DNA of 64,000 nucleotides. Source: Romboutsia lituseburensis (lineage in GTDB: Bacteria; Bacillota; Clostridia; Peptostreptococcales; Peptostreptococcaceae). Both the position numbers and the translations under genes were made by a program. Below the pieces are notes generated by a model. That model was given only the letters and a program-made list of their open reading frames with translations, was not told the DNA's origin and searched no databases. Positions 42,245-51,762 of this stretch are shown here, one piece after another. How positions within the stretch are numbered: the first letter of the stretch is position 1; each line of letters opens with the position of its first letter. The stretch lies in NCBI RefSeq assembly GCF_024723825.1, contig NZ_JANQBQ010000001.1:2728001-2792000 (forward strand), written 5' to 3'.

Positions 42245-43507
42245 ATGGATGTACAAATAACAACATTAGGAGCCCTATTAGGACTTGCGGTAGCTATCAT
42301 TTTAATCATCAAAAAAATACATCCAGCATACAGTTTAATTTTAGGAGCTGTAGTTGGAGGATTAGTAGGTGGAGCAGGACTCACTGGTACAGTAGACGTA
42401 ATGATGGGCGGGGCAAAAGATATAATGCCAGCAATACTTCGTATAGTAACTTCAGGGGTTCTAGCTGGAGTGCTTATACAAACAGGAGCTGCAGCTAAAA
42501 TAGCAGACCAGATTATTAAGACTTTAGGAGAAAAAAGAGCATTATTTGCATTAGCACTATCAACTATGATACTAACATCAGTTGGAGTATTCGTAGACGT
42601 AGCAGTAATAACAGTAGCACCAATAGCACTAGCAATAGCTAAAAAATTAGGATATGCACCAATGGTAATATTACTAGCAATGATAGGTGGAGGAAAAGCA
42701 GGTAATATAATATCACCAAACCCTAACACAATATCAGCAGCAGAAAACTTTGGAGTAGAATTATCATCTTTAATGGCAGCTAACATAATACCAGCATTAG
42801 TAGGACTTACAGTTACAGTAATACTAGCGTCAATGTTAGCTAAAAAAATTAAAGGTACTAAAATAGAAGAAGTAAAACAAGACAAAGAAAACGAACAGTT
42901 ACCATCATTCTTTGCAGCGATAATAGGTCCAGTAGTAGCAATAGTATTACTTGCACTAAGACCAATAGCAGGCATAGCAATAGATCCATTAATAGCACTT
43001 CCAGTTGGAGGTATAGTTGGATGTTTAGTAATGGGTAAAGCTAAAAATCTTAATGAATATATAACATTTGGACTTTCAAAGATGATGCCAGTTGCAATAC
43101 TTTTAATAGGAACTGGTACAGTAGCAGGAATAATAAAAGCATCAACATTACAACAAACAACAATAGGATTACTTGATGCAATGAATATGCCAGCATTTTT
43201 ATTAGCACCAATATCAGGAGTATTAATGTCAGCAGCAACAGCATCTACAACAGCAGGAGCAACAATAGCATCAGCTACATTTGCACCAGCTATAATAGCA
43301 TCTGGAGTATCACCATTAGCAGGTGGAGCAATGGTACATGCAGGAGCAACAGTACTTGATCATTTACCACATGGTTCATTCTTCCATGCAACAGCAGGAG
43401 CAACAAATATGAGCATAGGAGATAGATTAAAATTAATACCATATGAATCATTAATAGGTTTATCAATGACAATAGTATCTACAATAATGTGGGGCATAAT
43501 AATGTAA
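42245..43507 (+). CDS. GntP-family permease, probably for glycerate or a sugar acid
   Basis: 420 residues, strongly hydrophobic with about 12 membrane segments. GntP features: LGALLGLAVAIILIIKK start, GGAKDIMPAILRIVTSG, and MIGGGKAGNIISPNPNTI. Family members are proton symporters of gluconate, glycerate or related acids. The neighbouring glycerate kinase suggests glycerate. GGCGGTGGA precedes the ATG. Confidence 0.92.
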   Translation: MDVQITTLGALLGLAVAIILIIKKIHPAYSLILGAVVGGLVGGAGLTGTVDVMMGGAKDIMPAILRIVTSGVLAGVLIQTGAAAKIADQIIKTLGEKRALFALALSTMILTSVGVFVDVAVITVAPIALAIAKKLGYAPMVILLAMIGGGKAGNIISPNPNTISAAENFGVELSSLMAANIIPALVGLTVTVILASMLAKKIKGTKIEEVKQDKENEQLPSFFAAIIGPVVAIVLLALRPIAGIAIDPLIALPVGGIVGCLVMGKAKNLNEYITFGLSKMMPVAILLIGTGTVAGIIKASTLQQTTIGLLDAMNMPAFLLAPISGVLMSAATASTTAGATIASATFAPAIIASGVSPLAGGAMVHAGATVLDHLPHGSFFHATAGATNMSIGDRLKLIPYESLIGLSMTIVSTIMWGIIM

Positions 43508-43567
43508 TAAATAGTAAAAATTATTAATAGAGACATCGAGAAACAGCAATACTTAGGAGGCAAAGCA

Positions 43568-44992
43568 ATGTTAAAAAATATAAAAAGAACTAAAATAGTA
43601 TGTACATTAGGACCAGCGACAGATAAAGAAGAAATACTAAGAGAACTTGTATTAAACGGATTAAATGTATGTAGATTTAATTTCTCTCATGGTTCTCATG
43701 AAGAACATAAATCAAGAATGGATTTAGTTAAAAAAGTTAGAACTGATTTGGACAAGCCAATAGCAATTTTATTAGATACTAAAGGACCAGAAATAAGAAC
43801 AGGAAACTTTGCAGACCCAGAAGTATTATTAGAAGAAGGACAAAACTTTACTATAACAATGGAAGACGTTGTAGGAACTAAAGAAATATGTACAGTTAGC
43901 TACAAAGAATTAGCAAATGATGTTAAAGAAGGAGACGTTATACTAATAGATGATGGATTAGTAGGACTAAGAGTTAAAGAAGTACACGGAAAAGATATAC
44001 ACTGTAAAGTAGAGAACTCAGGAATAGTTAAAAATCATAAAGGAGTTAACGTACCAGGAGTAAAAATAAACTTACCAGCGCTAACAGACAAAGATATAAG
44101 TGATATAGAATTTGGTATAGCTCAAGGCATAGATTATATAGCTGCATCATTTGTAAGAAAAGCATCAGATGTATTAGCTATAAGAGAAGTATTAGAAAAA
44201 AACAATGCTACACATATACAAATAATATCTAAAATAGAAAACCATGAAGGTGTAGAAAATATAGATGATATACTAAACGTATCTGATGGAATAATGGTAG
44301 CTAGAGGAGATTTAGGAGTTGAAATTCCAACAGAAGAAATACCAATAGCTCAAAAAATGATGATAAAAAAATGTAATGAAGTAGGAAAGCCAGTTATCAC
44401 AGCTACACAAATGCTAGACTCTATGATGAGAAACCCTAGACCTACAAGAGCAGAAGTAACAGACGTTGCAAATGCTATATATGATGGGACAGATGCAATA
44501 ATGCTATCAGGAGAAACAGCAGCAGGTAAATATCCAATAGAAGCTGTAAAAACTATGGCAACAATAGCTAAAAGAACGGAACAAACATTAGACTATGATG
44601 AAATGTTAAAAGAAAGAAAAGTAACTGAAGTAACAGTAACAAATGCAATAAGTCATGCAACATGTACAACAGCAGTAGATTTAAGTGCTTCAGCAATCGT
44701 AACATTTACATCAAGTGGGCATACAGCTAGAATGGTATCTAAATTTAGACCTAAGTGTCCAATAATAGCAACAACAGAAGATGAAGGAGTAATGAGAAGA
44801 TTGGCATTAACTTGGGGGGTATACCCAGTTAAGACAAGTCATGCAGGAAGTACTGATGAGATAATCGATAACTCAATCAATTCAGTAAAAGATATGAACT
44901 ACTTAAAAGAAGGAGATTTAGTTGTAATAACAGCAGGAGTACCAGTTGGAGTAAGTGGAACAACTAACTTAATAAAAGTTCATAGTATATAA
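43568..44992 (+). CDS. pyk: Pyruvate kinase (short form)
   Basis: 474 residues. Makes pyruvate and ATP from PEP. RTKIVCTLGPA start, FNFSHGSHEEH, LDTKGPEIRTG, the IISKIENHEGVENID metal region, MVARGDLGVEIP and the signature ATQMLDSMMRNPRPTRAE are present. It lacks the C-terminal PEP-utiliser-like domain of the longer Bacillus enzyme (about 585). It follows the GntP gene by 60 bp, which suggests expression with the glycerate genes in addition to any own promoter. Confidence 0.98.
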   Translation: MLKNIKRTKIVCTLGPATDKEEILRELVLNGLNVCRFNFSHGSHEEHKSRMDLVKKVRTDLDKPIAILLDTKGPEIRTGNFADPEVLLEEGQNFTITMEDVVGTKEICTVSYKELANDVKEGDVILIDDGLVGLRVKEVHGKDIHCKVENSGIVKNHKGVNVPGVKINLPALTDKDISDIEFGIAQGIDYIAASFVRKASDVLAIREVLEKNNATHIQIISKIENHEGVENIDDILNVSDGIMVARGDLGVEIPTEEIPIAQKMMIKKCNEVGKPVITATQMLDSMMRNPRPTRAEVTDVANAIYDGTDAIMLSGETAAGKYPIEAVKTMATIAKRTEQTLDYDEMLKERKVTEVTVTNAISHATCTTAVDLSASAIVTFTSSGHTARMVSKFRPKCPIIATTEDEGVMRRLALTWGVYPVKTSHAGSTDEIIDNSINSVKDMNYLKEGDLVVITAGVPVGVSGTTNLIKVHSI

Positions 44993-45022
44993 GTATGATA
45001 AAATCTAATTTTTCTATTTAGT

Positions 45023-45075
45023 AAAGCACTTATCACATAAATAATTATAAATTACTATGTGACAGGTGCTTTTTA
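45023..45075 (+). terminator. Intrinsic terminator of pyk
   Basis: AAAGCACTTATCACATA / TATGTGACAGGTGCTTTTT, long stem with small mismatches and a T-run. Confidence 0.82.
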
Positions 45076-45262
45076 GCTATTCAGAATTTATTTTAGAAAA
45101 AATATTAGATAACAAAAGCCTAATATTAATAGAAAAAATATAAAATGGCAATAATTATACATATAAGCAAAATTAGGTACATAGCTTGAATACACTAGGT
45201 TTATGTGATATATTAAAGAGTAAGCAAAATTTTTGAAAAAACAAAAGAGAGGAGGAGTAACT

Positions 45263-45490
45263 ATGAATATAACTACAATATTAATGGGTGTACAAGTAGT
45301 ATTAGCTGTTGTTTTAATAGGGAGCATAATGCCACAAGACACTAAGAGTGCAGTTCCTTCACAATTTGGTGGAGAAGGGAATCAAAGTTACTTCAAGCCA
45401 AAAGGAAAAGAAGCTTTTCTTGGAAGAGTTACAAAAATATCAGCAGTATTATTTTTCTTAAATGCATTAGCAATGCTTTTAATTAAGTAA
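45263..45490 (+). CDS. secG: Preprotein translocase subunit SecG
   Basis: 75 residues from ATG 45263 (GAGGAGGAG just upstream). Two membrane segments (about 4-23 and 53-73) joined by a loop with the SecG pattern QDTKSA.PSQFGGEGNQSYFKPKGKEAFLGR. Accessory subunit of the SecYE channel. In many Firmicutes secG precedes rnr and smpB, as here apart from an intervening block. Confidence 0.93.
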   Translation: MNITTILMGVQVVLAVVLIGSIMPQDTKSAVPSQFGGEGNQSYFKPKGKEAFLGRVTKISAVLFFLNALAMLLIK

Positions 45491-45560
45491 TTTAAATAAT
45501 TGGCCATTATTTAATATAACTGATTAATATTTAAAAATTAAATTTAGTTTTTAAGAGAAA

Positions 45561-45610
45561 AAAGAGTATTTCAAGGTGATTTAGTTCATCTAGAAATACT
45601 CTTTTTTTAT
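45561..45610 (+). terminator. Intrinsic terminator of secG
   Basis: AAAAGAGTATTTC / GAAATACTCTTTTTTT hairpin. Confidence 0.85.
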
Positions 45611-45713
45611 ATGCACCAATATTAATTAAAAAAATATATATAAAACATAGGGATGACTGAAAAAATGAAAGGATTAATAGATAGTTGAATATAAAACTAT
45701 AGGGGTGAAAAAT

Positions 45714-46373
45714 ATGAATAATAAAATTAAAAGGTATGTAGACGATTTATTTAAAAATGCACCTGAAACTAGAAAATCATATGAGCTAAAAGAAGAAATA
45801 CTGTCAAATATAAATGATAAGTATAATGATTTACTAGATATGGGATTAGATGAAGCAGAAGCTTATTCAAGAGCAGTTGATAACATTGGCGATATAAATG
45901 GATTGATAAAAGACGTTAGGAATTATACAAAAGAAGAAGAAGATTATAGAAAAAAATCAAGCATAAGAACAACAATAGCCACTATGCTATATATAATGTG
46001 CCCAATACCATTATTACTCTTTGCAGAATCAACTGAAAAATTTCAAATATTAGGTGTAGTTATATTATTAGTTATAGTGGCAATAGCTACTGGTATATTT
46101 AGATATAATAATCATGATAGACCATTATCTAGAATTAATGATGAATTATATGAAGAATTTATCCAGTGGAAAGATAAAGGAAGTAAAAAAACACCTATGG
46201 AATATAGAATAAGATCAATAGTAGTCTCATTAACTTTGATAGTATACTTTATAGTTAGTTTTACTTATGATAACTGGGATGTATCATGGATAATATTTTT
46301 AGTTGGGGTATTGGTTAAAAATATTGTAAGTGCTTGGTTTGAACATCTAGAAATTAAAAAAAGTAAAGTTTAA
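45714..46373 (+). CDS. Permease-prefix-domain membrane protein
   Basis: 219 residues from ATG 45714 (AGGGGTGA upstream). The first 80 residues are the helical 'permease prefix domain 1' (KIKRYVDDLFKNAPETRKSYELKEEILSNI...YSRAVDNIGDI) found ahead of membrane proteins paired with PadR regulators. About four membrane segments follow. No padR gene is adjacent; a tiny reading frame just upstream is probably not one. Role unknown, envelope-stress link possible. Confidence 0.72.
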   Translation: MNNKIKRYVDDLFKNAPETRKSYELKEEILSNINDKYNDLLDMGLDEAEAYSRAVDNIGDINGLIKDVRNYTKEEEDYRKKSSIRTTIATMLYIMCPIPLLLFAESTEKFQILGVVILLVIVAIATGIFRYNNHDRPLSRINDELYEEFIQWKDKGSKKTPMEYRIRSIVVSLTLIVYFIVSFTYDNWDVSWIIFLVGVLVKNIVSAWFEHLEIKKSKV

Positions 46374-46380
46374 TAAATAA

Positions 46381-46415
46381 AAAAGCTGACTTAGATTTTT
46401 AAGTCAGCTTTTTTG
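46381..46415. terminator. Bidirectional terminator between convergent genes
   Basis: AAAAGCTGACTTA / TAAGTCAGCTTTTTT hairpin; it overlaps the last codons of perR, which ends at 46391. Confidence 0.85.
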
Positions 46416-46780
46416 CAAGATTTACAGATACCTTTAAAGACTATATTATAAGAGCTAATATCTACATCATGTTCACTTGATAGATTATTTATAAAGCACT
46501 TTATAGAGCTTGAATCAATATCATAAACTTCATTACATACATCACAAATTATGTGAGCGTGAGGTTTGATATTTTTATCAAATCTATCAGATTGATTAGG
46601 CATACTAACCTTATGAATAAATCCATTTTCAACTAATTGAGCTAGGTTTCTGTAAACCGTACCTAAACTTAAGTTAGGATTATCTTTTTTTAGAGAATTA
46701 TATATATAATCTGCTGTGGGATGAATATCACTTTTCATAATAGTGTCTAATATTAATTCTCTTTGCTTTGAAAATTTCAT
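46391..46780 (-). CDS. perR: PerR-type peroxide regulator (Fur family)
   Basis: 129 residues. Winged helix with HPTADYIYNSLKK and LSLGTVYRNLAQL, then the metal domain SDRFDKNIKPHAHIICDVC...CKSC with the structural zinc cysteines. Asp in DRFD corresponds to the PerR regulatory ligand, where Fur has Glu. It follows rbr by 6 bp in one operon, the usual clostridial oxidative-stress arrangement, and probably represses it until oxidised by peroxide. Confidence 0.92.
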   Translation of the reverse strand: MKFSKQRELILDTIMKSDIHPTADYIYNSLKKDNPNLSLGTVYRNLAQLVENGFIHKVSMPNQSDRFDKNIKPHAHIICDVCNEVYDIDSSSIKCFINNLSSEHDVDISSYNIVFKGICKSCKKADLKI

Positions 46781-46786
46781 ATATTA

Positions 46787-47323
46787 TTAGAATTTGTCAG
46801 CTTTTATTTCGAAGTAAGCCTTAGGATGAGCGCATACAGGACAGACTTCTAAAGCCTTAGGACCTACATGTATATGACCACAGTTCATGCATCTCCACTC
46901 AACATTTTCTTCTTTAACGAATACTTTTTCTTCCTGAAGATTTTTAAGTAATTCTAAGTATCTTTCTTCATGTTGCTTTTCTATTTTACCAACAGCTCTC
47001 ATTAAGAATGCTATTTGCTTGAATCCTTCTTCTTCAGCATCTTTAGCGAATTGTTCATACATGTCAACCCACTCGTAGTTTTCACCACTTGCAGCATCCT
47101 TTAAATTTTCTTCAGTAGTTGGAACACCGTCATGTAATAATTTAAACCACATCTTAGCATGAGCCATTTCATTGTGAGCTGTTTCTTCGAATACAGCAGC
47201 TATTTTGTTGTATCCTTCTTTTTTAGCTTGAGAAGCATAGCAAGTGTACTTGTTTCTTGCTTGAGACTCTCCAGCAAAAGCAGCCATTAAATTTTGTTCA
47301 GTTTTAGTTCCTTTTAAATTCAT
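46787..47323 (-). CDS. rbr: Rubrerythrin
   Basis: 178 residues. A ferritin-like di-iron domain with EXXH pairs ([44 protein letters not shown]) and a C-terminal rubredoxin domain ([23 protein letters not shown]). It reduces peroxide in anaerobes. First gene of the rbr-perR operon with GGAGGGTTT ribosome site. Confidence 0.98.
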   Translation of the reverse strand: MNLKGTKTEQNLMAAFAGESQARNKYTCYASQAKKEGYNKIAAVFEETAHNEMAHAKMWFKLLHDGVPTTEENLKDAASGENYEWVDMYEQFAKDAEEEGFKQIAFLMRAVGKIEKQHEERYLELLKNLQEEKVFVKEENVEWRCMNCGHIHVGPKALEVCPVCAHPKAYFEIKADKF

Positions 47324-47349
47324 AATAAACCCTCCATTAATTTAATAAT

Positions 47350-47397
47350 AGTAATCATTACTGTTTTTATTATATTCCAAAAAATAAATATAGTCAA
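47350..47397 (-). promoter_or_regulatory. rbr-perR promoter with a PerR box at the start site
   Basis: On the minus strand TTGACT (47392-47397), exactly 17 bp, and TATAAT (47369-47374). Just downstream is the palindrome AGTAATCATTACT (47350-47362), which keeps the TAATnATTA core of the PerR/Fur box. A repressor there would block transcription start, so autoregulation by PerR is likely. Confidence 0.85.
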
Positions 47398-47643
47398 CCA
47401 TTTTTTGGAAATAAATTAGTAGATTTAAAAATAATTTATAAGCATATTGCGATATACACTTTCATTACAATATAAAAATCTAAAAATATATAAGGTTAAA
47501 ATCAGACTTATTAGTTATAAATGTTGAAAAATACACAAATTTAACGTAATAAAGTTGTAATAAACAACAAGGATTTTAAAAAGTTTTAAAGAAATCAATT
47601 GTTATGATTGGTACAACACTACTGAAACAAGGAGGAATTAATT

Positions 47644-47955
47644 ATGGCAATGTTTAAAATGAAAACTGAAGATGAGTGGAAGAAAAGTTACATATTAGAG
47701 TTTAATGAGATGAGAGATGCATATGAATCTAAATTAAGAAAGAAGCAAGATGAAATTGATAATTTAAAACAAGAAATACTAAGATTAAGAGATAGAAAAA
47801 ATACATTAAGACCAAAAGAAAAACAAATTTCAGATATTGATATACAAAGTATAAAAGATTTAAGATTTTGTGGACTTAGTTATAGTGAGATATCAAGAAA
47901 AACAAGATGGAGTAAAGCGACTATAAGTAGAGTATTAAACGGACTTTATGATTAA
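47644..47955 (+). CDS. Coiled-coil plus helix-turn-helix small DNA-binding protein
   Basis: 103 residues. The first 60 are charged coiled coil (ESKLRKKQDEIDNLKQEILRL); the last 35 form a resolvase-like HTH (IDIQSIKDLRFCGLSYSEISRKTRWSKATISRVLNGLY). A single-gene unit with a strong terminator. Target and role unknown; presumably a small regulator binding as a dimer. Confidence 0.72.
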   Translation: MAMFKMKTEDEWKKSYILEFNEMRDAYESKLRKKQDEIDNLKQEILRLRDRKNTLRPKEKQISDIDIQSIKDLRFCGLSYSEISRKTRWSKATISRVLNGLYD

Positions 47956-47974
47956 ATTTATTATTATTAAATAC

Positions 47975-48012
47975 CAAAAATAGACATGTATCAAAATATG
48001 TCTATTTTTTTT
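47975..48012 (+). terminator. Intrinsic terminator after the HTH gene
   Basis: AAAAATAGACAT / ATGTCTATTTTTTTT hairpin. The remainder of the 312-bp gap to rnr holds only the promoter below. Confidence 0.88.
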
Positions 48013-48046
48013 GAATAACGGAAAAACTAAATATATATAAGTTTAA

Positions 48047-48075
48047 TTTACCAATGTATGGCAATGGTGTATAAT
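48047..48075 (+). promoter_or_regulatory. Putative rnr promoter
   Basis: TTTACC (48047-48052), a 17-bp spacer and a perfect TATAAT (48070-48075). This leaves a leader of about 190 nt before rnr with no clear structure. Confidence 0.55.
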
Positions 48076-48268
48076 AAGGAAATAGTATTATAAAAGTTTA
48101 GTTTATATATGTAACTAAACTAAAAGAAACGGATAGATTTAAACTAAAAAATAAGAAATAAAAATTAGTATCAATTATATATTTAAAGAAACATAAAATA
48201 CAGTATAGATAGTTTTTTATATTATGCAATTGATATAGATATAAAATACAAAAATAGGAGGTACTTAA

Positions 48269-50437
48269 ATGTTACCAGGACTTAAAGAACGTTTATTAGG
48301 ACTAATAAATGAAGAAGCATACAATCCTCTAAAAAAAGAAGAATTGGCAATTATATTTGATATACATTCAACAGAAATGCCGATGTTTTATAACTTTTTA
48401 GAAGAATTAGAAGAAGACGGATATATATGTAAAACTAAAAAAGGTAAAATAGCATCAGCTAAACAAATGGGATACTTTGTAGGAAAATTTGTAGCTCATA
48501 GAAAAGGATTTGGGTTTGTTGAGTCTGATGAAGAATATACACAAGACTTATTTATACCAGCAAGTGAAATAAACAGTGCAATGCATAATGATAGAGTTGT
48601 AGCTGAAATAGTAACACCTGCTACAGATGAAAAAAGAGCAGAAGGTAGAATAATAAAAATATTACAAAGAGAAGTAACTAAAGTAGTTGGAGTATTCCAA
48701 CCAAGTAAAAGCTTCGGATTTGTTATACCTGATGAAAAGAAATTTAACCAAGATATATATATACCTAAAAAATATTTCTCTGGTGCAAGAGATAATGATA
48801 AAGTAGTATGTCAAATAACTGTATGGCCACAAGCGGGTAGAAAGCCAGAAGGTAAAGTAGTAGAAATACTAGGACAAAAAGGTACAAAAGAAGTAGAAAT
48901 ACTTTCTATAATAAAAGCACACGGATTACCTGAAGAGTTTCCTAAAAGAGTATTAGAAGAAGCGGAAAATGTAGCAATAGCTATACCAGAGGATGAATTA
49001 GATAGAAGAGTAGACCTAAGAAACTTAAACATATTCACAATAGATGGTGAAGATGCAAAAGACTTAGATGATGCTATATCTATAGAAGTATTACCTAATG
49101 GGAACTTCAAACTAGGAGTTCATATAGCTGACGTTACTCACTACGTAAGAGAAAAAAGTAAGCTAGATAAAGAAGCTTTAAAAAGAGCAACTTCAGTTTA
49201 TTTAGTAGATACAGTAATACCAATGTTACCTAAGACACTATCTAACGGTATGTGTAGTTTAAATCCTAATGAAGATAAACTTACATTATCAGTATTTATG
49301 GAAATAGACAGAAAAGGTACAGTTAAGAAATATGATATACAAGAAACAGTAATAAATTCAAAAGCTAGAATGACTTACACAGAAGTTTCAGATATATTAG
49401 AAAAAGATGATGAAGAATTAAAAGCTAAATTTGCTCATGTAGTAGAAGAATTTAAAAATTCAGAAATATTAGCAAGAATACTTATGGATAGAAGAACAAA
49501 AAGAGGAGCAATAGACTTTGACTTCCCAGAAGCTAAGATAATATTAAATCCAGAAGGAACAGTTAAAGATATAAAACATTATGAAAGAAGAATATCTAAT
49601 AAAATAATAGAAGAATTCATGCTTATAACAAATGAAACAGTAGCAGAACATTACTTCTGGTTAAACATGCCATTTGTTTATAGAATACATGAGACTCCAT
49701 CACCAGAAAAAATGCAAGATTTAAATAAATTTATATCTACATTTGGATATACTATAAAAGGTGATTTAGAAGAAGTTCATCCAAAAGCATTACAATCTAT
49801 AATAGAAAATATAAAAGGAAAAAGAGAAGAAGAAGCTATAAGTACAATAATGTTACGTTCATTAAAGCAAGCTAAGTATTCACCAGAATGTAGTGGTCAC
49901 TTTGGTCTAGCTGCACAGTATTACAGTCACTTTACTTCACCAATAAGAAGATATCCTGACTTACAAATACACAGAATAATGAAAGAACATTTAAATAACA
50001 AAATAAATAATAAGAGACAAGAACAACTTACTAATATAGTAGAATATGCATCAGTTCAATCATCAGAAAGAGAAAGAGCAGCAGAACTTGCTGAAAGAGA
50101 TGTAAAAGATTACTACAAAGCTGTATATATGTTAGACAAAGTTGGAGAAGAATTCGATGGTATCATATCAAGTGTAACATCATTTGGTATGTTTATAGAA
50201 TTAGATACAACAGTAGAAGGATTATGCAGACTTGCAAATATGGGAGATGATTATTATATTTATGACGATATGACATATACTATAATAGGAGAAAGAACTA
50301 AAAAGACTTATAGAATAGGTGATCCTGTAAGAATTAGAGTTGAAAATGTAAATGTTGATTTAAGAGAAATCGACTTTAGAATACTTTATAAAATAGAAGA
50401 TGACAATCAAGAAACTCAAGTAGAAGATGAAGAATAA
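48269..50437 (+). CDS. rnr: Ribonuclease R
   Basis: 722 residues. 3'-5' exoribonuclease that degrades structured RNA and works with trans-translation. N-terminal winged-helix region, two cold-shock domains (VGKFVAHRKGFGFVESDE; VVGVFQPSKSFGFVIPDE), the RNB catalytic domain with the aspartates in IDGEDAKDLDDAIS near 252-265, and a C-terminal S1 domain (GEEFDGIISSVTSFGMFIEL). First of rnr-smpB-ssrA, a functional grouping: all three take part in rescue of stalled ribosomes. Confidence 0.98.
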   Translation: MLPGLKERLLGLINEEAYNPLKKEELAIIFDIHSTEMPMFYNFLEELEEDGYICKTKKGKIASAKQMGYFVGKFVAHRKGFGFVESDEEYTQDLFIPASEINSAMHNDRVVAEIVTPATDEKRAEGRIIKILQREVTKVVGVFQPSKSFGFVIPDEKKFNQDIYIPKKYFSGARDNDKVVCQITVWPQAGRKPEGKVVEILGQKGTKEVEILSIIKAHGLPEEFPKRVLEEAENVAIAIPEDELDRRVDLRNLNIFTIDGEDAKDLDDAISIEVLPNGNFKLGVHIADVTHYVREKSKLDKEALKRATSVYLVDTVIPMLPKTLSNGMCSLNPNEDKLTLSVFMEIDRKGTVKKYDIQETVINSKARMTYTEVSDILEKDDEELKAKFAHVVEEFKNSEILARILMDRRTKRGAIDFDFPEAKIILNPEGTVKDIKHYERRISNKIIEEFMLITNETVAEHYFWLNMPFVYRIHETPSPEKMQDLNKFISTFGYTIKGDLEEVHPKALQSIIENIKGKREEEAISTIMLRSLKQAKYSPECSGHFGLAAQYYSHFTSPIRRYPDLQIHRIMKEHLNNKINNKRQEQLTNIVEYASVQSSERERAAELAERDVKDYYKAVYMLDKVGEEFDGIISSVTSFGMFIELDTTVEGLCRLANMGDDYYIYDDMTYTIIGERTKKTYRIGDPVRIRVENVNVDLREIDFRILYKIEDDNQETQVEDEE

Positions 50438-50450
50438 TAACAAATAAATA

Positions 50451-50500
50451 ATAAGACCCTACAAAATGAATTGTTAGGTATTTAAGTAGGGTCTTATAAC
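50451..50500 (+). terminator. Hairpin between rnr and smpB
   Basis: Perfect 12-bp arms ATAAGACCCTAC / GTAGGGTCTTAT. Tail is only weakly T-rich, so it may be a partial terminator or processing site. Confidence 0.6.
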
Positions 50501-50579
50501 TTGACTAGTAAGTATAGATATGGTATATTTTTACTTATAAATGTTAGTGAAGAAATTTTAAAGTTAAGAAGGTGAGAGT

Positions 50580-51035
50580 ATGGCAGGAACAAAAACATTA
50601 GCTACAAATAGAAAAGCAAGACATGAGTATTTTATAGAAGAAACTTATGAATGTGGAATCGAATTAAAAGGTACAGAAGTAAAATCAATAAGACAAGGTA
50701 AAATGAACCTAACTGACGGATATGCATCTGTAGACAATAGTGAAGTATTTTTAAAACAAGTTCATATAAGCCCATACGAACAAGGAAATAGATTCAATGT
50801 AGATCCTTTAAGAACTAGAAAATTATTACTTCACAAGCATGAAATAAGAAAACTTATTGGACTTACAACTATAAAAGGTTATTCATTAATTCCTTTAAGT
50901 GTATATCTTAAAAATGGAAAAGTTAAAGTACAATTAGCATTAGCTAAAGGTAAGAAGTTACATGATAAACGTCAAGACTTAGCTAAAAAAGATGCACAAA
51001 GAAATATAGAAAGAGAACTAAGAGGAAAATATTAA
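50580..51035 (+). CDS. smpB: SsrA-binding protein SmpB
   Basis: 151 residues. Binds tmRNA and places it in stalled ribosomes. [39 protein letters not shown] and the basic C-terminal tail [17 protein letters not shown] are typical. Located 152 bp before its RNA partner ssrA. Confidence 0.98.
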   Translation: MAGTKTLATNRKARHEYFIEETYECGIELKGTEVKSIRQGKMNLTDGYASVDNSEVFLKQVHISPYEQGNRFNVDPLRTRKLLLHKHEIRKLIGLTTIKGYSLIPLSVYLKNGKVKVQLALAKGKKLHDKRQDLAKKDAQRNIERELRGKY

Positions 51036-51278
51036 TAGTAGTTACAAATACTATAATATAATCCACTAAATAACATTGATTTTTAATATGAAAAGTATTA
51101 ATATATATATCAAGATAAACAACTTAATACAGATGGTGAAAAACAAGTTTGCGATAGAATTACAGTCCAAGGACTTAAAAATACCACGGGGGCGTAAAGG
51201 TTTCGACGTGGGTTTGGAACTTGGGGCTGCGTGTCGTGTTACTCTGGGTCACGTAAAAACTGGGGACTTAAAATAAAC

Positions 51279-51308
51279 GCAAACGATAATTACGCTTTAG
51301 CAGCTTAG
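51279..51308 (+). other. tmRNA proteolysis-tag reading frame
   Basis: GCA AAC GAT AAT TAC GCT TTA GCA GCT TAG reads ANDNYALAA-stop. With the Ala carried by tmRNA itself the tag would be A-ANDNYALAA. The LAA-type ending is the ClpXP signal. Confidence 0.92.
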
Positions 51309-51516
51309 TACTGCTCGTCCCGCCTCAGCCCTCCTGCCGGCTAGGCCTGGACGTCAACTATGCAGGGAACTACTTTTTGGGTGTCTCGACCTAAAGTGGA
51401 CTAATTGGGACTGGTCAATCACATAGCCTGCCGCTGGGCGATGTGGGCGACGAGAATCTAAATCAGTTGGCTACACACGTAGATGCAACGAGGAAAGGAT
51501 TTGCGGACAGGGGTTC

Positions 51517-51536
51517 GACTCCCCTCGTCTCCACCA
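51517..51536 (+). repeat. attL of element 1 at the ssrA 3' end
   Basis: GACTCCCCTCGTCTCCACCA here and GATTCCCCTCGTCTCCACCA at 60288-60307: 20 bp with one mismatch. The site is the T-arm and acceptor end of tmRNA, a classic tyrosine-integrase target. Confidence 0.9.
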
Positions 51537-51565
51537 ATTAAAGCTATATAATGGCTAAATATATT

Positions 51566-51608
51566 GGAATTACTAGGGTTTAACCTTTGGTAGTTCCTTT
51601 TATTTTGT
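51566..51608 (+). terminator. Terminator brought by element 1 for ssrA
   Basis: GGAATTACTA / TGGTAGTTCC stem, extended by GG/CC, followed by TTTTATTTTG, 30 bp past tmRNA. It differs from the hairpins that follow the other two att copies (60321, 62234), so each element seems to carry its own. Confidence 0.7.
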
Positions 51609-51762
51609 TAAAATACACACATCAGACACACATCCAGTTAAAAAGTAGCCTATTTTGGGGCATATTTACCATAATTATAATAGTGATGCAATGGATCCAG
51701 GTCTTGGTTAATTGATAGAGTGAGTATAATTAATTATTCATTTTTTTAGAAAAAGTTAAAAA

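Larger units (their letters stand above)
51188..51536 (+). ncRNA. ssrA: tmRNA (ssrA)
   Basis: About 349 nt from GGGGGCGTAAAGGTTTCGAC to the encoded CCACCA. The 5' GGGGGCG pairs with 3' CGTCTCC as the acceptor stem, and GGGGTTCGACTCCCC forms the T arm. The GC-rich pseudoknot blocks contrast with the AT-rich surroundings. The tag frame is at 51279-51308. The last 17-20 bp are the attachment core of the mobile DNA that follows, and integration has kept the RNA intact. Confidence 0.98.

Noticed and set aside
45665-45691. Tiny frame MTEKMKGLID before the permease-prefix gene, perhaps a PadR remnant
   Set aside because: Eleven codons only; no HTH sequence upstream to support a decayed padR.
51076-51276. 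A 66-codon ORF reading GRKGFDVGLELGAACRV at its end
   Set aside because: Its second half is the 5' part of tmRNA; no ribosome site and the sequence is explained by ssrA.
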